Source: Methylobacter sp. BlB1
Lineage (GTDB): Bacteria; Pseudomonadota; Gammaproteobacteria; Methylococcales; Methylomonadaceae
Direction of reading: 5' to 3'
Assembly (NCBI RefSeq): GCF_015476545.1
Contig: NZ_JADMKV010000005.1
Coordinates: forward strand, 1-64,000
Length of the DNA stretch: 64,000 nt
The position numbers and the translations under genes are program-made. Below the pieces are notes generated by a model. It had not been told where the DNA came from. It did no database searches and saw only the letters and a list, made by a program, of their open reading frames with translations. Positions 38,197-47,391 of the stretch are shown in pieces (within the stretch, counting starts at the first letter, position 1; every line of letters starts with the position of its first letter).

Positions 38197-41076
38197 TCAG
38201 ATTATTTCCATTTCAGACTGAAGCTGAAATTTACTATGTAAGTCGAATTGTGGTTCAGGCATAGGTTTGCCTATACCATAACCTTGAGCGTAGTTTACCC
38301 CCATTTCTGATAATTCTTTCAATATCATTTCATTCTCAACAAACTCAGCAATTGTTTTTATCCCCATTCCCTGCCCGACATCATTAATTGCTTTTACGAA
38401 AAGCTGATCTTCTCTATTATTGGCAAGATTCTTAATAAAGCCGCCATCGATTTTTAAATATTGGACAGGTAATTGTTTTAGATGGCTCATAGATGAAAAA
38501 CCGACCCCAAAATCATCCAAAGCAAATTTACCGCCAATATTTGTGACATAAGTCATGAAATCACGAGCTGCTTGTATATTCGTGACAGCCTGCGTTTCCA
38601 GAACTTCGAAAATGAATTTGTGAGCAGGAACATTCCACCTATCAAGATGCTCAGCTATTATGGAAAATGCATTAGGATTTGAGAGCATTTCACCGGACAA
38701 GTTAATGGATAAATGAATGTCCAGTCCCTGCTTAATAAATAAAGACTGTTTTTTAAAAGCGAGATCAATGACTCTTTGATCAATTTTGGTGATGAGCCCA
38801 AAGTGTTCGGCAATACCGGTGAACATACCTGGCGGGATAATTTCTCCATTTTCATCAATCATCCGTAAAAGACATTCATAGTGGGAAATACTTTTATCAG
38901 CTATTCTCATAATAGGCTGATAATAAAGAATAAAGCGGTCTTCTTCTAACGCCTTTTCAATTTTTGCCTTCCAATTTACTCTATGCCGTATTTCATCCCT
39001 AGCTAGATCCTCCATAGAAGCGAGACACCACCCTCCTCTACCCATTTGTTTTGCTTTATACATGGCGATATCTACGGTTGCCATCAACTCTTGGGAAGAG
39101 AAACCGGGAGCTGGAAAAATTAGCATGCCCGCACTGATAGTCACACCTAAATCAATATTGTTAACTGTAACTTTAACGGTGGCAATCTCGGCGCATATTT
39201 TCTGTACTACTTTCTCGGCATGGTCCTGATCAATACAATATGAAATTACTACAAATTCATCTCCGCCTAATCTGGCAACAATATCCGTATCACGAATTAT
39301 TGAAAGCAGTTTATCAGCGACTTTAATCAATAATTCATCGCCCACATTATGACCGCTGCTATCATTAATATTTTTGAATTGGTCTATATCAAAAAGAATA
39401 AGGGCTCCTTTTTGATTATACCGATTGGCAATGGTTAGTGCGTGCTCCAATTCCTGATCAAATCTGCGCCGGTTATATAAATTGGTTAATGGATCATGAT
39501 CTGCGAGCCATGATAATTTTTTTTCTGTTATTCTACGCTCAGTCAAATCCAGACCAACGGATAATATTTCAGTTTTTTTATTATTTTTTATAAGAGTAAA
39601 AAACCATGAAATATATAATTCATTCCCTTTTGATGAAAATAGTATGCATTCATAACGAAATGTTCTTCTCTGCTGGTTGGATATTTCTTCAATTGCATTA
39701 GAAATAGTTCTTATATCCTCATGACCGAAAACCAGGTTAACGAATAGTTGCCGTTTTAATTCATTTTCGCTATAACCGATCTGTTTCTCGGCATATTTAT
39801 TGCTCATTACAATTCTTCCGTTATTATCAATTATTATAATAATAACCTGAGCTGTATTAAGAATATTAGATACTAGATTTTTTTCTTGTTGCAGTTCAAC
39901 ACTCCGTTCGGCCAGTCGTTGCGTACGCAGATCAACATCTCTATCTAGGTTTTTTAACGTAAGGATCAAATCTTGCGTGGCATTATTTAATATATCAATT
40001 TCATCATTAAATAATTTATGCCCAGAAGAAACGGGCATAATTTCATTTACTTTTAAATAATTTTTCTTGGCTATCCAGGGCAGCAAAGCAATGAATGCAT
40101 TTAAACGCCTCATTGGTTTAATCAGTAAAAGTAATAGAATCACACCTGCCAAGATTAAGCTTATTGTGCCGCTTAGAGCATATAACATCGATGATCTATG
40201 AATATCGATTAATTCTTCACTTAAATTATCAATAATAACAAGATCAGCAATATTATTGTCTTTGCTGAATGGGAAAATAATTATTTCATAATCATTATTA
40301 TTGTATTCAAAGCGTGCTTTTTTTTGGGGTAAACTATCTGGCAGTTTATTCATAACAGCCAGCAAGAGCGGAAAACTTTTTTCATACTCCGTTAATGCAA
40401 TGATCGCTTTTGACCATTTATCAAGAGTCGGTTTTGTCGAGACTATTTCATTTTCATTATTCTGTACTAAAATTCCAATTTCCTTACCGGTAATGGCTTT
40501 CATCCTTAGCACCATATCGGCTAGGTCTCTTCCAAATATAAATACCCCAATAAACTCTCCATTATGCAAAAAAGGATAAGCCTTATATTGCACGCAATTG
40601 ATGCTACAAAGAATTTTTTCAAAAGGCTCTTCATTTTCAAATACATAATTGAGCCACGGTGAAAAAACTTCCTTATTTAATACTGTATCGCCCCAACTGT
40701 TCAGCAAATCTCCTTTTTTTGAAAATAAATAAGCGGATTTGATATCAGACTCAAGCTCTATTTTGAACCAATTGGCGTTAATAATTTTTTCTATCTGATC
40801 CAATGCCTGCTGAGATGATAGATCAAGACTAATGACAGCGGGAATGATCCAGGTAATATCAATTTGATCAAGCTTTGACTGTTGCAGAATACTATCGAAT
40901 GCTTGTTGATAAAAGCGATGAACCCTATCTCGCTCCTGTGAATAATTTTTTTCTAATGTTAGATTACCGAATATAAAAACACTGCCTGAAGATGTCAGAA
41001 TGGCTATGCTTACGGCTAAAATTGCTTTCCATGTAAGGCTCAGGAACCTGCCTTTTTTCTTAGTTTTATCTTGCAT
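38197..41076 (-). CDS. Membrane sensor PAS-GGDEF-EAL c-di-GMP enzyme
   Basis: ATG 41076 (959 residues) is preferred over a TTG four codons upstream. Two membrane helices (about 18-38 and 299-320) enclose a ~260-residue periplasmic sensor domain of double-CACHE-like character. HAMP/coiled-coil sequence, a PAS domain (about 398-515), GGDEF (604-608) and EAL domains follow. RDTD five residues before GGDEF is an inhibitory I-site. The EAL motif reads E-C-L at 734-736, keeping the metal-binding Glu, and the loop-6 DDFGVGFSS, ETQAVTN and LKIDGGFI are intact. Both cyclase and phosphodiesterase activities are therefore possible. The start lies 11 nt inside the upstream acyltransferase gene. Confidence 0.93.
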   Translation of the reverse strand: MQDKTKKKGRFLSLTWKAILAVSIAILTSSGSVFIFGNLTLEKNYSQERDRVHRFYQQAFDSILQQSKLDQIDITWIIPAVISLDLSSQQALDQIEKIINANWFKIELESDIKSAYLFSKKGDLLNSWGDTVLNKEVFSPWLNYVFENEEPFEKILCSINCVQYKAYPFLHNGEFIGVFIFGRDLADMVLRMKAITGKEIGILVQNNENEIVSTKPTLDKWSKAIIALTEYEKSFPLLLAVMNKLPDSLPQKKARFEYNNNDYEIIIFPFSKDNNIADLVIIDNLSEELIDIHRSSMLYALSGTISLILAGVILLLLLIKPMRRLNAFIALLPWIAKKNYLKVNEIMPVSSGHKLFNDEIDILNNATQDLILTLKNLDRDVDLRTQRLAERSVELQQEKNLVSNILNTAQVIIIIIDNNGRIVMSNKYAEKQIGYSENELKRQLFVNLVFGHEDIRTISNAIEEISNQQRRTFRYECILFSSKGNELYISWFFTLIKNNKKTEILSVGLDLTERRITEKKLSWLADHDPLTNLYNRRRFDQELEHALTIANRYNQKGALILFDIDQFKNINDSSGHNVGDELLIKVADKLLSIIRDTDIVARLGGDEFVVISYCIDQDHAEKVVQKICAEIATVKVTVNNIDLGVTISAGMLIFPAPGFSSQELMATVDIAMYKAKQMGRGGWCLASMEDLARDEIRHRVNWKAKIEKALEEDRFILYYQPIMRIADKSISHYECLLRMIDENGEIIPPGMFTGIAEHFGLITKIDQRVIDLAFKKQSLFIKQGLDIHLSINLSGEMLSNPNAFSIIAEHLDRWNVPAHKFIFEVLETQAVTNIQAARDFMTYVTNIGGKFALDDFGVGFSSMSHLKQLPVQYLKIDGGFIKNLANNREDQLFVKAINDVGQGMGIKTIAEFVENEMILKELSEMGVNYAQGYGIGKPMPEPQFDLHSKFQLQSEMEII

Positions 41077-41809
41077 TAATATAAGCAATATTTTCTATTA
41101 CATTTTGTTCGCTTAATTCACTACTAATTTTATCAGACAGACTACGAAACTCTGGAGTTAAATTTTTATAAGTAATTTCTGGATAAAACACATGAGGAAC
41201 TCGAGTTCCAAAAAACTCAAAAGGTTGGCCTATTTGATCAAATTGAACGCCGAGACGACGTAATAAAATTGCAAGTTTAGGCTCTACCATGGCAAGACAG
41301 TATTCTATATTCCTCGCAAATGCAAAATGCATAGCAGCTGATACAAGGCACATCGGTAAGTAATTAATTGGGTAACGATTATCTGGATGGGCTATTTTTT
41401 CAGATTGTTTAAAAGACTCTCGATCATTATTGTCAGAAAGCCTCCGCCTGAAAGAGGGCATAATAGCCATTCTTGAAACTTCACCTATGTTTGTTTTCTC
41501 CGCCATGTTTACGCGGGCGGTATTAAAATCAAAGGGTTTTCCATAAAACTTTTCGATGGGAAGCTGATTGTTGAGTTTTTCTATCTGAGGAATCAATCGG
41601 ATATAACCAATAGCTTGATTGCTTGGTTTATGAAATAGCAAACAATGCAGAGAATATTCATCATATTCATCAAATTCGTGATACCCGAATTCTTCAATAT
41701 ACACTTCATGGCGTAACTTATAAGCGATTTTTCTTAATTCTTCAGTATTGGCATTGACTATCTGAAAATATTTTGAATAATGACTTCCTATATCTTCTTT
41801 GTTCTTCAT
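41066..41809 (-). CDS. PEP-CTERM/exosortase-associated acyltransferase (AHL-synthase-like)
   Basis: 247 residues of a GNAT-like fold related to N-acyl homoserine lactone synthases. YFQIVNANTEELRKIAYKLRHEVYIEEFGYHEFDEYDEYSLHCLLFHKPSNQAIGYIRLI is the conserved N-terminal part, EVSRMAIMPSFRRR the acceptor loop, and YCLAMVEPKLAILLRRLGVQFDQIGQPFEFFGTRVP the C-terminal motif of the exosortase-system acyltransferase family. In other genomes this family travels with exosortase and surface-polysaccharide genes; its product is not known. Here it is instead joined to a c-di-GMP enzyme gene and divergent from a methyltransferase. Confidence 0.85.
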   Translation of the reverse strand: MKNKEDIGSHYSKYFQIVNANTEELRKIAYKLRHEVYIEEFGYHEFDEYDEYSLHCLLFHKPSNQAIGYIRLIPQIEKLNNQLPIEKFYGKPFDFNTARVNMAEKTNIGEVSRMAIMPSFRRRLSDNNDRESFKQSEKIAHPDNRYPINYLPMCLVSAAMHFAFARNIEYCLAMVEPKLAILLRRLGVQFDQIGQPFEFFGTRVPHVFYPEITYKNLTPEFRSLSDKISSELSEQNVIENIAYINAR

Positions 41810-41976
41810 AGCTATCCATTTCTCTTTTTTGTAAGCACTTTAAAATCTACACACTAATGGTAGATTTTTGATTAATATTAGTTCACTATAATTTTATATG
41901 ATTCTAATGAGATCATAGTCTATTTTATAGATAAACATAGAATAAAAACGCTATTTATCCTAACAGGAAAAATTAT
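41810..41976. promoter_or_regulatory. AT-rich divergent promoter region
   Basis: 167 very AT-rich bases separate the divergent acyltransferase and methyltransferase genes and must hold both promoters. Several TATAAT-like sequences occur (for example TATAATTTTATATG at about 41887), but none can be chosen with confidence. Confidence 0.5.
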
Positions 41977-42765
41977 ATGCCTAAATTCAAAGGACCTGTT
42001 GACGTTGATTACCTCAAGAAAGCAGGCGAAATTTTTGCACCTATTAAGCAAATTAGCTATAAAAAAATGCAAATTAAGCAAGGTGATACAGTTCTTGATT
42101 TGGGATGTGGCCCTGGTGTTGATGCTATTGAACTGGGGCGATTAGTATCGCCGGCTGGTCTTGTTATTGGTGTTGATTACGATGAAGGTATGTTAGCAAA
42201 GGCATTAGAACAGGTGGAAATTTCAAAGATGAGTCGTATTGTCAGCTTTCAACAAGGAGATGCCAGCTCTTTGGCTTTTGCAGATAATTACTTTGACAGC
42301 TGCCGAAGTGAGCGACTTTTTATGCACCTAAACAATCCAGAACAGGTAATAGGCGAAGTCCGTAGAGTCACAAAACCAGGAGGAAGTGTGGTAATTATCG
42401 ATACAGATTGGGCAAGTCTGTCTATCGATTGTCAATCAGTCAAAATAGAGCGATTGTTATCAAATTATCGCTTGGAAAAGCTTATTCCAAATAGTTATTC
42501 AGGGCGAAGTTTATACCGATTGTTCAGCAAGGCATATTTTAGTGACATTCAAATTGATGTTTTTCCTCTATATACCAATGATCTGGAATTGTTTTATACC
42601 TTGTCGTTACAGGAAAGCGTTGAAAATAAAGCTTTATCAGATAATATTATTACTCAAAAGGAATTGGAGCAATGGCGCATGGAATTGAAGCAGGCCGCAT
42701 TAGAGAACTCTTTCTATTGCAGCGTCAATATGATCATGGTGAGTGGCATCAAACCTTTTAGCTAA
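41977..42765 (+). CDS. Class I SAM-dependent methyltransferase
   Basis: 262 residues with methyltransferase domain 11. Motif I is VLDLGCGPGVDAIELG, motif II GVDYDEGMLAKA, and VSFQQGDASSLAFADNYFDSCRSERLFMHL covers motifs III-IV. The acidic residue after motif I that contacts SAM is present. The substrate is unknown; the UbiE-like spacing suggests a small molecule. It is the last gene of the AT-rich block and is convergent with tatD. Confidence 0.85.
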   Translation: MPKFKGPVDVDYLKKAGEIFAPIKQISYKKMQIKQGDTVLDLGCGPGVDAIELGRLVSPAGLVIGVDYDEGMLAKALEQVEISKMSRIVSFQQGDASSLAFADNYFDSCRSERLFMHLNNPEQVIGEVRRVTKPGGSVVIIDTDWASLSIDCQSVKIERLLSNYRLEKLIPNSYSGRSLYRLFSKAYFSDIQIDVFPLYTNDLELFYTLSLQESVENKALSDNIITQKELEQWRMELKQAALENSFYCSVNMIMVSGIKPFS

Positions 42766-42773
42766 GAATCTAG

Positions 42774-43550
42774 CTAATCTCCAAATTTAAAAAGTCTTTT
42801 AAAATTTTCTGTACTCTGTTGCGCGATCTGTTGAAAACTTGTGTTTCTTAATTCAGCTATATGTTCAGCTACATAACGTACGTAGGTAGGATAATTTGGC
42901 TTTCCACGGAATGGAACCGGCGCTAAGTAAGGCGAATCAGTTTCAATAAGAAAGCGGTCAGCAGGTACTTTTTTTGCTACCTCCTTGATTTCTTTGGCAC
43001 TGTTAAACGTCACAATACCGGAAAAAGAAATATAAAATCCCAGATCTAGCGCTCTTTCGGCAAAATCCCAGTCTTCGGTAAAACAATGAATAACCCCGCC
43101 TATGTCACGAGCGTTCTCTTCTTTCAAAATTCGTAATGTATCTTGCTTTGATTCGCGGGTATGAATGATCAGCGGTTTTTTTAGAATCTTTGCGGCGGTA
43201 ATATGCTTTTTGAAACGTTGGTGTTGCCAATCAAGATCGCCTTTACTGCGGAAATAGTCAAGGCCTGTCTCCCCTATTGCAATAACCTTTTTCTCTTGGC
43301 CTAAAGCGACAAGCTCATCAACACTAGGATCCTTGCCGTCCTGAACATTCGGATGAACTCCAACGGTAAGGGAAATTTGAGAATAACCTGAGACCAGATC
43401 ATGCATGGCCGGATAGGATTCTAAATCAATGGCTATGCATAGCATATGTTCAATTTGATTATTCTCCGCTTCCTTCATGAAACAGGAAAAATCGTGTTGG
43501 TAGGGTTCCAGATCGATGCGATCCAGGTGGCAATGAGAGTCGATAAGCAT
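42774..43550 (-). CDS. TatD family DNase/hydrolase (YcfH)
   Basis: 258-residue TIM-barrel metal hydrolase. Metal ligands are HCH in DSHCHLD near the start, Glu in AIGETGLDYFR, His in IIHTRES and HCFTEDW, and Asp in LIETDSPYLAPVPFRGKPN. It is the last gene of the holB-tmk run, as ycfH is in E. coli, which supports the YcfH identity. The family has 3'-5' exonuclease or D-amino-acyl-tRNA-like hydrolase activity; the physiological role is unsettled. Confidence 0.92.
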   Translation of the reverse strand: MLIDSHCHLDRIDLEPYQHDFSCFMKEAENNQIEHMLCIAIDLESYPAMHDLVSGYSQISLTVGVHPNVQDGKDPSVDELVALGQEKKVIAIGETGLDYFRSKGDLDWQHQRFKKHITAAKILKKPLIIHTRESKQDTLRILKEENARDIGGVIHCFTEDWDFAERALDLGFYISFSGIVTFNSAKEIKEVAKKVPADRFLIETDSPYLAPVPFRGKPNYPTYVRYVAEHIAELRNTSFQQIAQQSTENFKRLFKFGD

Positions 43551-43559
43551 TCGATAAAA

Positions 43560-43910
43560 TCACATGGTGTGGGTTGATCGGTCAGAACCTAAACTGCCTG
43601 CTAAATACATTTCTATTTTATTGCGAGCCATGCCGCCATCCTGGTCACTGAACTGTACACCAATGCCGGTTGCTCGATAGCCTTCCGAACCCGGCGGCGT
43701 TTTCCAGATTATTTTCCCGGCAATAGGAAGTCGTTCAGTTTCTTCCATTAAATTTAACAGCATGAAAACTTCCTGGCCCATTTGATATTCCCGATTAGTG
43801 GGAATAAACAGGCCGCCATTGATCACAAAAGGCATATAAGCTGCATATAAAGCGTTTTTATCTTTAATTGACAGCGACAATATACCTTGTCTGGGGGATG
43901 ATTCTGCCAT
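43560..43910 (-). CDS. pilZ: Type IV pilus PilZ protein
   Basis: A 116-residue single PilZ domain. ALYAAYMPFVINGGLFIPTNREYQMGQEVFMLLNL and GIGVQFSDQDGG match the T4P-associated PilZ of Pseudomonas and Xanthomonas. It lacks the RxxxR c-di-GMP binding motif, as the true PilZ does, so it acts through partners (the PilB ATPase and FimX in Xanthomonas) rather than direct ligand binding. It lies between holB and tatD with 4- and 9-base gaps, the common position in pseudomonads. Confidence 0.9.
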   Translation of the reverse strand: MAESSPRQGILSLSIKDKNALYAAYMPFVINGGLFIPTNREYQMGQEVFMLLNLMEETERLPIAGKIIWKTPPGSEGYRATGIGVQFSDQDGGMARNKIEMYLAGSLGSDRSTHTM

Positions 43911-43914
43911 GGTA

Positions 43915-44907
43915 TTATTTGCTCAAGTTAATTTCAGACCATTTTATTAAGATCTCTTCAAACATCAATTGTTTATTGATTGGAGAATCCAGTCGCTGGC
44001 GAGTTGCCAGTAATAAGTCATACAATTTGTAAACTCTTTTTAATTCTAGCTGTTGTGACATTTCTTTCAAGGAATCTGCCAAGTCCGGGTTATATAAATT
44101 TTCAATATTTGCCGAATAAGAACATTTAATTAAATCGATAATCCAGGATGTAATCCAGAACAATAACGGAGATTCAGGCAGCTTATACCAATCTTCCGCA
44201 ATCATGACAGGATTGCGCTGTCGTCTTGCGATGCCCATCCACGACTTGAAGCACTCATGACGCATGCCAGTATACCCTTCATCCGCATATTGCTGGGCTA
44301 ACAATGGCGCTCCTCTAGCCAGCCCGAATAGCAATTCTGCATTTTCCTGAACATTTTGCTGCTTAAGCCATGCAAGCGTTGTCTCTCTGGCTGGAGTGTT
44401 AATTACCAGCTTCTGACATCGGCTGACTATCGTTGCGGGTAATTTTGCCGGTTTATCTGTAATTAGGATAATGAGAGTGCGCTCTGTCGGCTCTTCCAGG
44501 CATTTTAGAAAGGCATTGGCTGCTGCATGATTCATCTGGTCGGCCGGACTGACAATAACGACGCGATAAGCTTCGAATTGAGGTTTTAAGGTCAGTTGAA
44601 TGATTAAGTTGCGGATTTGGGCAATCGTAATGCTTTTGCCGACTTCTTCAGGCTGAATATTAATAAGGTCAGGATGCGTTTCGGCATTAAGCAGTTTGCA
44701 GCTGTCACAGGAACCGCAATATAAACCATCGGACTGGGGATTTGCGCAAAGCAGAGAAAAAGCGAACTGGCTAGCTAAATATTGCTTGCCAAGCCCTCTG
44801 TTACCAGTAATAAGCAAAGCCTGTGGAATGCGCTTCTGAGTAATATAACTGTGAAGGTGCTCCCAGTTGGGCTTTAGCCAGGGCAATAATGTATTAGACA
44901 TTCTCAT
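43915..44907 (-). CDS. holB: DNA polymerase III delta' subunit
   Basis: 330 residues of the clamp-loader AAA+ fold. TGNRGLGKQYLASQFAF is the degenerate Walker A, CGSCDSCKLLNAETHPDL the zinc module (with the earlier Cys), and AANAFLKCLEEP with SRCQKL the SRC motif. The delta' subunit opens the beta-clamp interface within the tau/gamma complex and has no ATPase of its own. The start overlaps the tmk stop by ATGA. Confidence 0.93.
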   Translation of the reverse strand: MRMSNTLLPWLKPNWEHLHSYITQKRIPQALLITGNRGLGKQYLASQFAFSLLCANPQSDGLYCGSCDSCKLLNAETHPDLINIQPEEVGKSITIAQIRNLIIQLTLKPQFEAYRVVIVSPADQMNHAAANAFLKCLEEPTERTLIILITDKPAKLPATIVSRCQKLVINTPARETTLAWLKQQNVQENAELLFGLARGAPLLAQQYADEGYTGMRHECFKSWMGIARRQRNPVMIAEDWYKLPESPLLFWITSWIIDLIKCSYSANIENLYNPDLADSLKEMSQQLELKRVYKLYDLLLATRQRLDSPINKQLMFEEILIKWSEINLSK

Positions 44908-45527
44908 CTTATTAATGGCCTGAGCATGTCAATTAGTTTATTTTGCACATCGCTTAATGGTTGATCCGCCTTAATAAGTTTGATTCGTTCAGGGTAAAGC
45001 TCGGCTTGTCTTAAATAAGCCTGCCTGACGCGTTCAAAAAAGTCGATTTTTTCAGATTCAAATCTGTCCAGTTGCCCCCGATCTTTTGCGCGCTCAATAC
45101 CAACCTCAACGGGTGCATCGAGCAACAATGTCAAGTCAGGACGCAGAGTGTCTTGTACAAGATTTTCCAACCATTCTATAGTACTTATATTCATGTTGCG
45201 GCCGCCCCCTTGATAGGCATAGGTCGCATCAGTGAAACGATCGCAAAGCACCCATTTCCCCTGCGACAGCGCAGGCTCTATCACATGTTTGATATGTTGA
45301 GCTCTTGCTGCAAACATAAGTAGCAATTCTGCCGATTCTGAAATGCTCTCATTATTCGAATCCAATAGTAACTCGCGTATCTTTTCCGCCAATCGGGTAC
45401 CGCCGGGTTCGCGAGTAACGATGACATCAATACCGTGATTTTGCAAATAGCTGCTTATAAAAGACAGGTTCGTGGTTTTGCCTACACCTTCTCCGCCTTC
45501 CAAGGTAATGAATTTTCCTCTAGTCAC
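44904..45527 (-). CDS. tmk: Thymidylate kinase
   Basis: 207 residues, normal length. P-loop GGEGVGKTTNL near residue 11, DR(F/Y) motif in CDRFTDATYAYQGGGR and TREPGGT for nucleotide contacts; the LID region is AKDRGQLDRFESE. It phosphorylates dTMP to dTDP. It overlaps both neighbours by 4 nt (mltG upstream, holB downstream). Confidence 0.95.
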   Translation of the reverse strand: MTRGKFITLEGGEGVGKTTNLSFISSYLQNHGIDVIVTREPGGTRLAEKIRELLLDSNNESISESAELLLMFAARAQHIKHVIEPALSQGKWVLCDRFTDATYAYQGGGRNMNISTIEWLENLVQDTLRPDLTLLLDAPVEVGIERAKDRGQLDRFESEKIDFFERVRQAYLRQAELYPERIKLIKADQPLSDVQNKLIDMLRPLIR

Positions 45528-46522
45528 TGTTTTTTCCTTTGGAAGGTATCAACCGCTCGGTTGTGATCTTTTAATGTTGACGAAAAGGCGTGCGTTCCAT
45601 CACCACGCGAAACAAAATAAAGGCTATCGCCGTTATCAGGGTGCAGGGCCGCATAAATGGCATCTTGCCCGGGCATGGCTATCGGGGTAGGCGGTAAGCC
45701 TTTTACAACATAAGTATTATAAGGAGTGGTATTTTTTAAATCTTCGTAAGTAATATCGCCTTTATAGAACTCCCCCATGCCATAAATTACTGTAGGATCG
45801 GTTTGCAGCAACATTCCTTTTTCAAGCCGGCGAATAAATACGCCAGCAATTAAAGGCCTTTCTTCAGTTACTGCGGTTTCCTTCTCTACAATTGAAGCGA
45901 GAATCAACGCCTCATAAGGATTTTTAAAAGGCAGATTTTCGGCTTTATTATGCCATGCCTGTTGCAATACCTGTTGCATCTTGTCATAAGCTCTCTTTAA
46001 CAAAGAAACATCGGACATGTGTTTTTCAAAGAAATAGGTATCGGGAAAAAACATGCCTTCAGGATGCTTCGCATCCGTTCCAATTTGCAGCATTAGAGCT
46101 TCAATATCAGTGCTGTTTAAAGTATGCTCCAGATAAGGGTTTTTCTGGATTTCCTGCAATATATCCTTAAAACTCCACCCTTCTGGAAAGGTAATTGCAT
46201 ATTGCTTGGTTTTGCCTTGAACAAATAAGACTAATATTTCCGGTATATTTAAACCAGGCGCTAATTCGTACTCTCCTGTTTTAATTTTTTTGGCCGATTC
46301 GCTTGTGTAGGCGAAAACTTTAAACCAGATTGGGTTAATGGCCACGTTCTGATCGATCAATTTATCAGTGATCCGGTTTAATGAGTCGCCTTTTTCAATA
46401 TCTATATAAACCTGTTTATCGAGCACTACAGGATTTTTTACTGCGCTTCGATAGTCATTCCATGCCCATCCGCCCGTAAAAATGAAGATCAACAATGTAA
46501 ATCCGATAATTTTGAGGGTCAT
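45524..46522 (-). CDS. mltG: Endolytic murein transglycosylase MltG
   Basis: ATG 46522 overlaps the pabC stop as ATGA and has GGAGG about 11 nt upstream, giving 332 residues; a longer frame to 46564 would overlap pabC by 46 nt. One N-terminal membrane helix (MTLKIIGFTLLIFIFTGG) is followed by a LysM-like subdomain (VYIDIEKGDSLNRITDKL) and the YceG catalytic domain. The catalytic Glu is in ILASIVEKETAVTEERPLIAGVFIRRLEKGM, with YNTYVVKGLPPTPIAMPG. It cleaves nascent glycan strands and probably ends their elongation. Confidence 0.93.
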   Translation of the reverse strand: MTLKIIGFTLLIFIFTGGWAWNDYRSAVKNPVVLDKQVYIDIEKGDSLNRITDKLIDQNVAINPIWFKVFAYTSESAKKIKTGEYELAPGLNIPEILVLFVQGKTKQYAITFPEGWSFKDILQEIQKNPYLEHTLNSTDIEALMLQIGTDAKHPEGMFFPDTYFFEKHMSDVSLLKRAYDKMQQVLQQAWHNKAENLPFKNPYEALILASIVEKETAVTEERPLIAGVFIRRLEKGMLLQTDPTVIYGMGEFYKGDITYEDLKNTTPYNTYVVKGLPPTPIAMPGQDAIYAALHPDNGDSLYFVSRGDGTHAFSSTLKDHNRAVDTFQRKKQ

Positions 46523-47352
46523 GGCAAAGACGCCTCCGCCCCGCTTTTCAGTCTGTCGAGGCAAAATTGTATTTGTCTGGTTATCGGGCCTATCGAGAAA
46601 TGTTTGTTTTCAATTTGATTGATTGGCCATAAACCAATGATTGAATTGCTGACAAAGATTTCATCAGCCGATAAAAATTCATTTTTCTTAAACGGCTTCT
46701 CAACTGTTTTAATATGATTACTTGACAATATTTCTATAATAATACTGCGCATAATGCCGGCAATACCCGATTGAGACAGTGATGCGGTGTAAACTGAACC
46801 ATTTTTAACATAAAAAAGATTGGTCATAGTCCCTTCGATAATATGATCATTGACATCCATCATAATTCCTTCCTGAATAGATGGATCATTCCATTCAGCC
46901 CGTGCCAATATCTGTTCGAGCCGATTCATGTGTTTAATTCCTGCCAATGATGGGTTCAACCCTAAACGAGTAATACAGAAACGGGCAATAATGCCCTGCT
47001 CTACGAATGAAGAAGGATAATCGGGATAAGGATGAAGGCTTAATACGCGGGTAGGTTGAATTAAGTCTGGCTGACGGTAGCCCCGTCCGCCAGACCCTCG
47101 AGTGACTATCAATTTGAGTACAGCTAAACTCGAACCTTTGCAAAGATCGAGAGCTTCGGCGATAATCAGTTCAGGATCCGGACACGGGATATGGAGTCGA
47201 CGGCAACCTGTATTTAAGCGTTTTAAATGCCGATCGAGAAATACAGGTTGTCCATTTCTAACTTCTATTGTTTCGAATAATCCGTCGCCATACTGAAAGC
47301 CGCGATCAGATATCTCAATATGCTGCTTGCATTCGCCATTTACCAGAATCAT
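46519..47352 (-). CDS. pabC: Aminodeoxychorismate lyase
   Basis: 277 residues from ATG 47352 (an upstream in-frame TTG at 47358 is possible). A fold-type IV PLP enzyme: DRGFQYGDGLFETIEV near the start, the PLP Lys in VLKLIVTRGSGGRGY and the cofactor Glu in NDHIIEGTMTNLFYV. It converts 4-amino-4-deoxychorismate to 4-aminobenzoate and pyruvate for folate synthesis. It lies between fabF and mltG, the standard gammaproteobacterial order. Confidence 0.92.
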   Translation of the reverse strand: MILVNGECKQHIEISDRGFQYGDGLFETIEVRNGQPVFLDRHLKRLNTGCRRLHIPCPDPELIIAEALDLCKGSSLAVLKLIVTRGSGGRGYRQPDLIQPTRVLSLHPYPDYPSSFVEQGIIARFCITRLGLNPSLAGIKHMNRLEQILARAEWNDPSIQEGIMMDVNDHIIEGTMTNLFYVKNGSVYTASLSQSGIAGIMRSIIIEILSSNHIKTVEKPFKKNEFLSADEIFVSNSIIGLWPINQIENKHFSIGPITRQIQFCLDRLKSGAEASLP

Positions 47353-47391
47353 CAGCAAGAAGCATTACGTATTGGGCAATACGTTGCAGCG

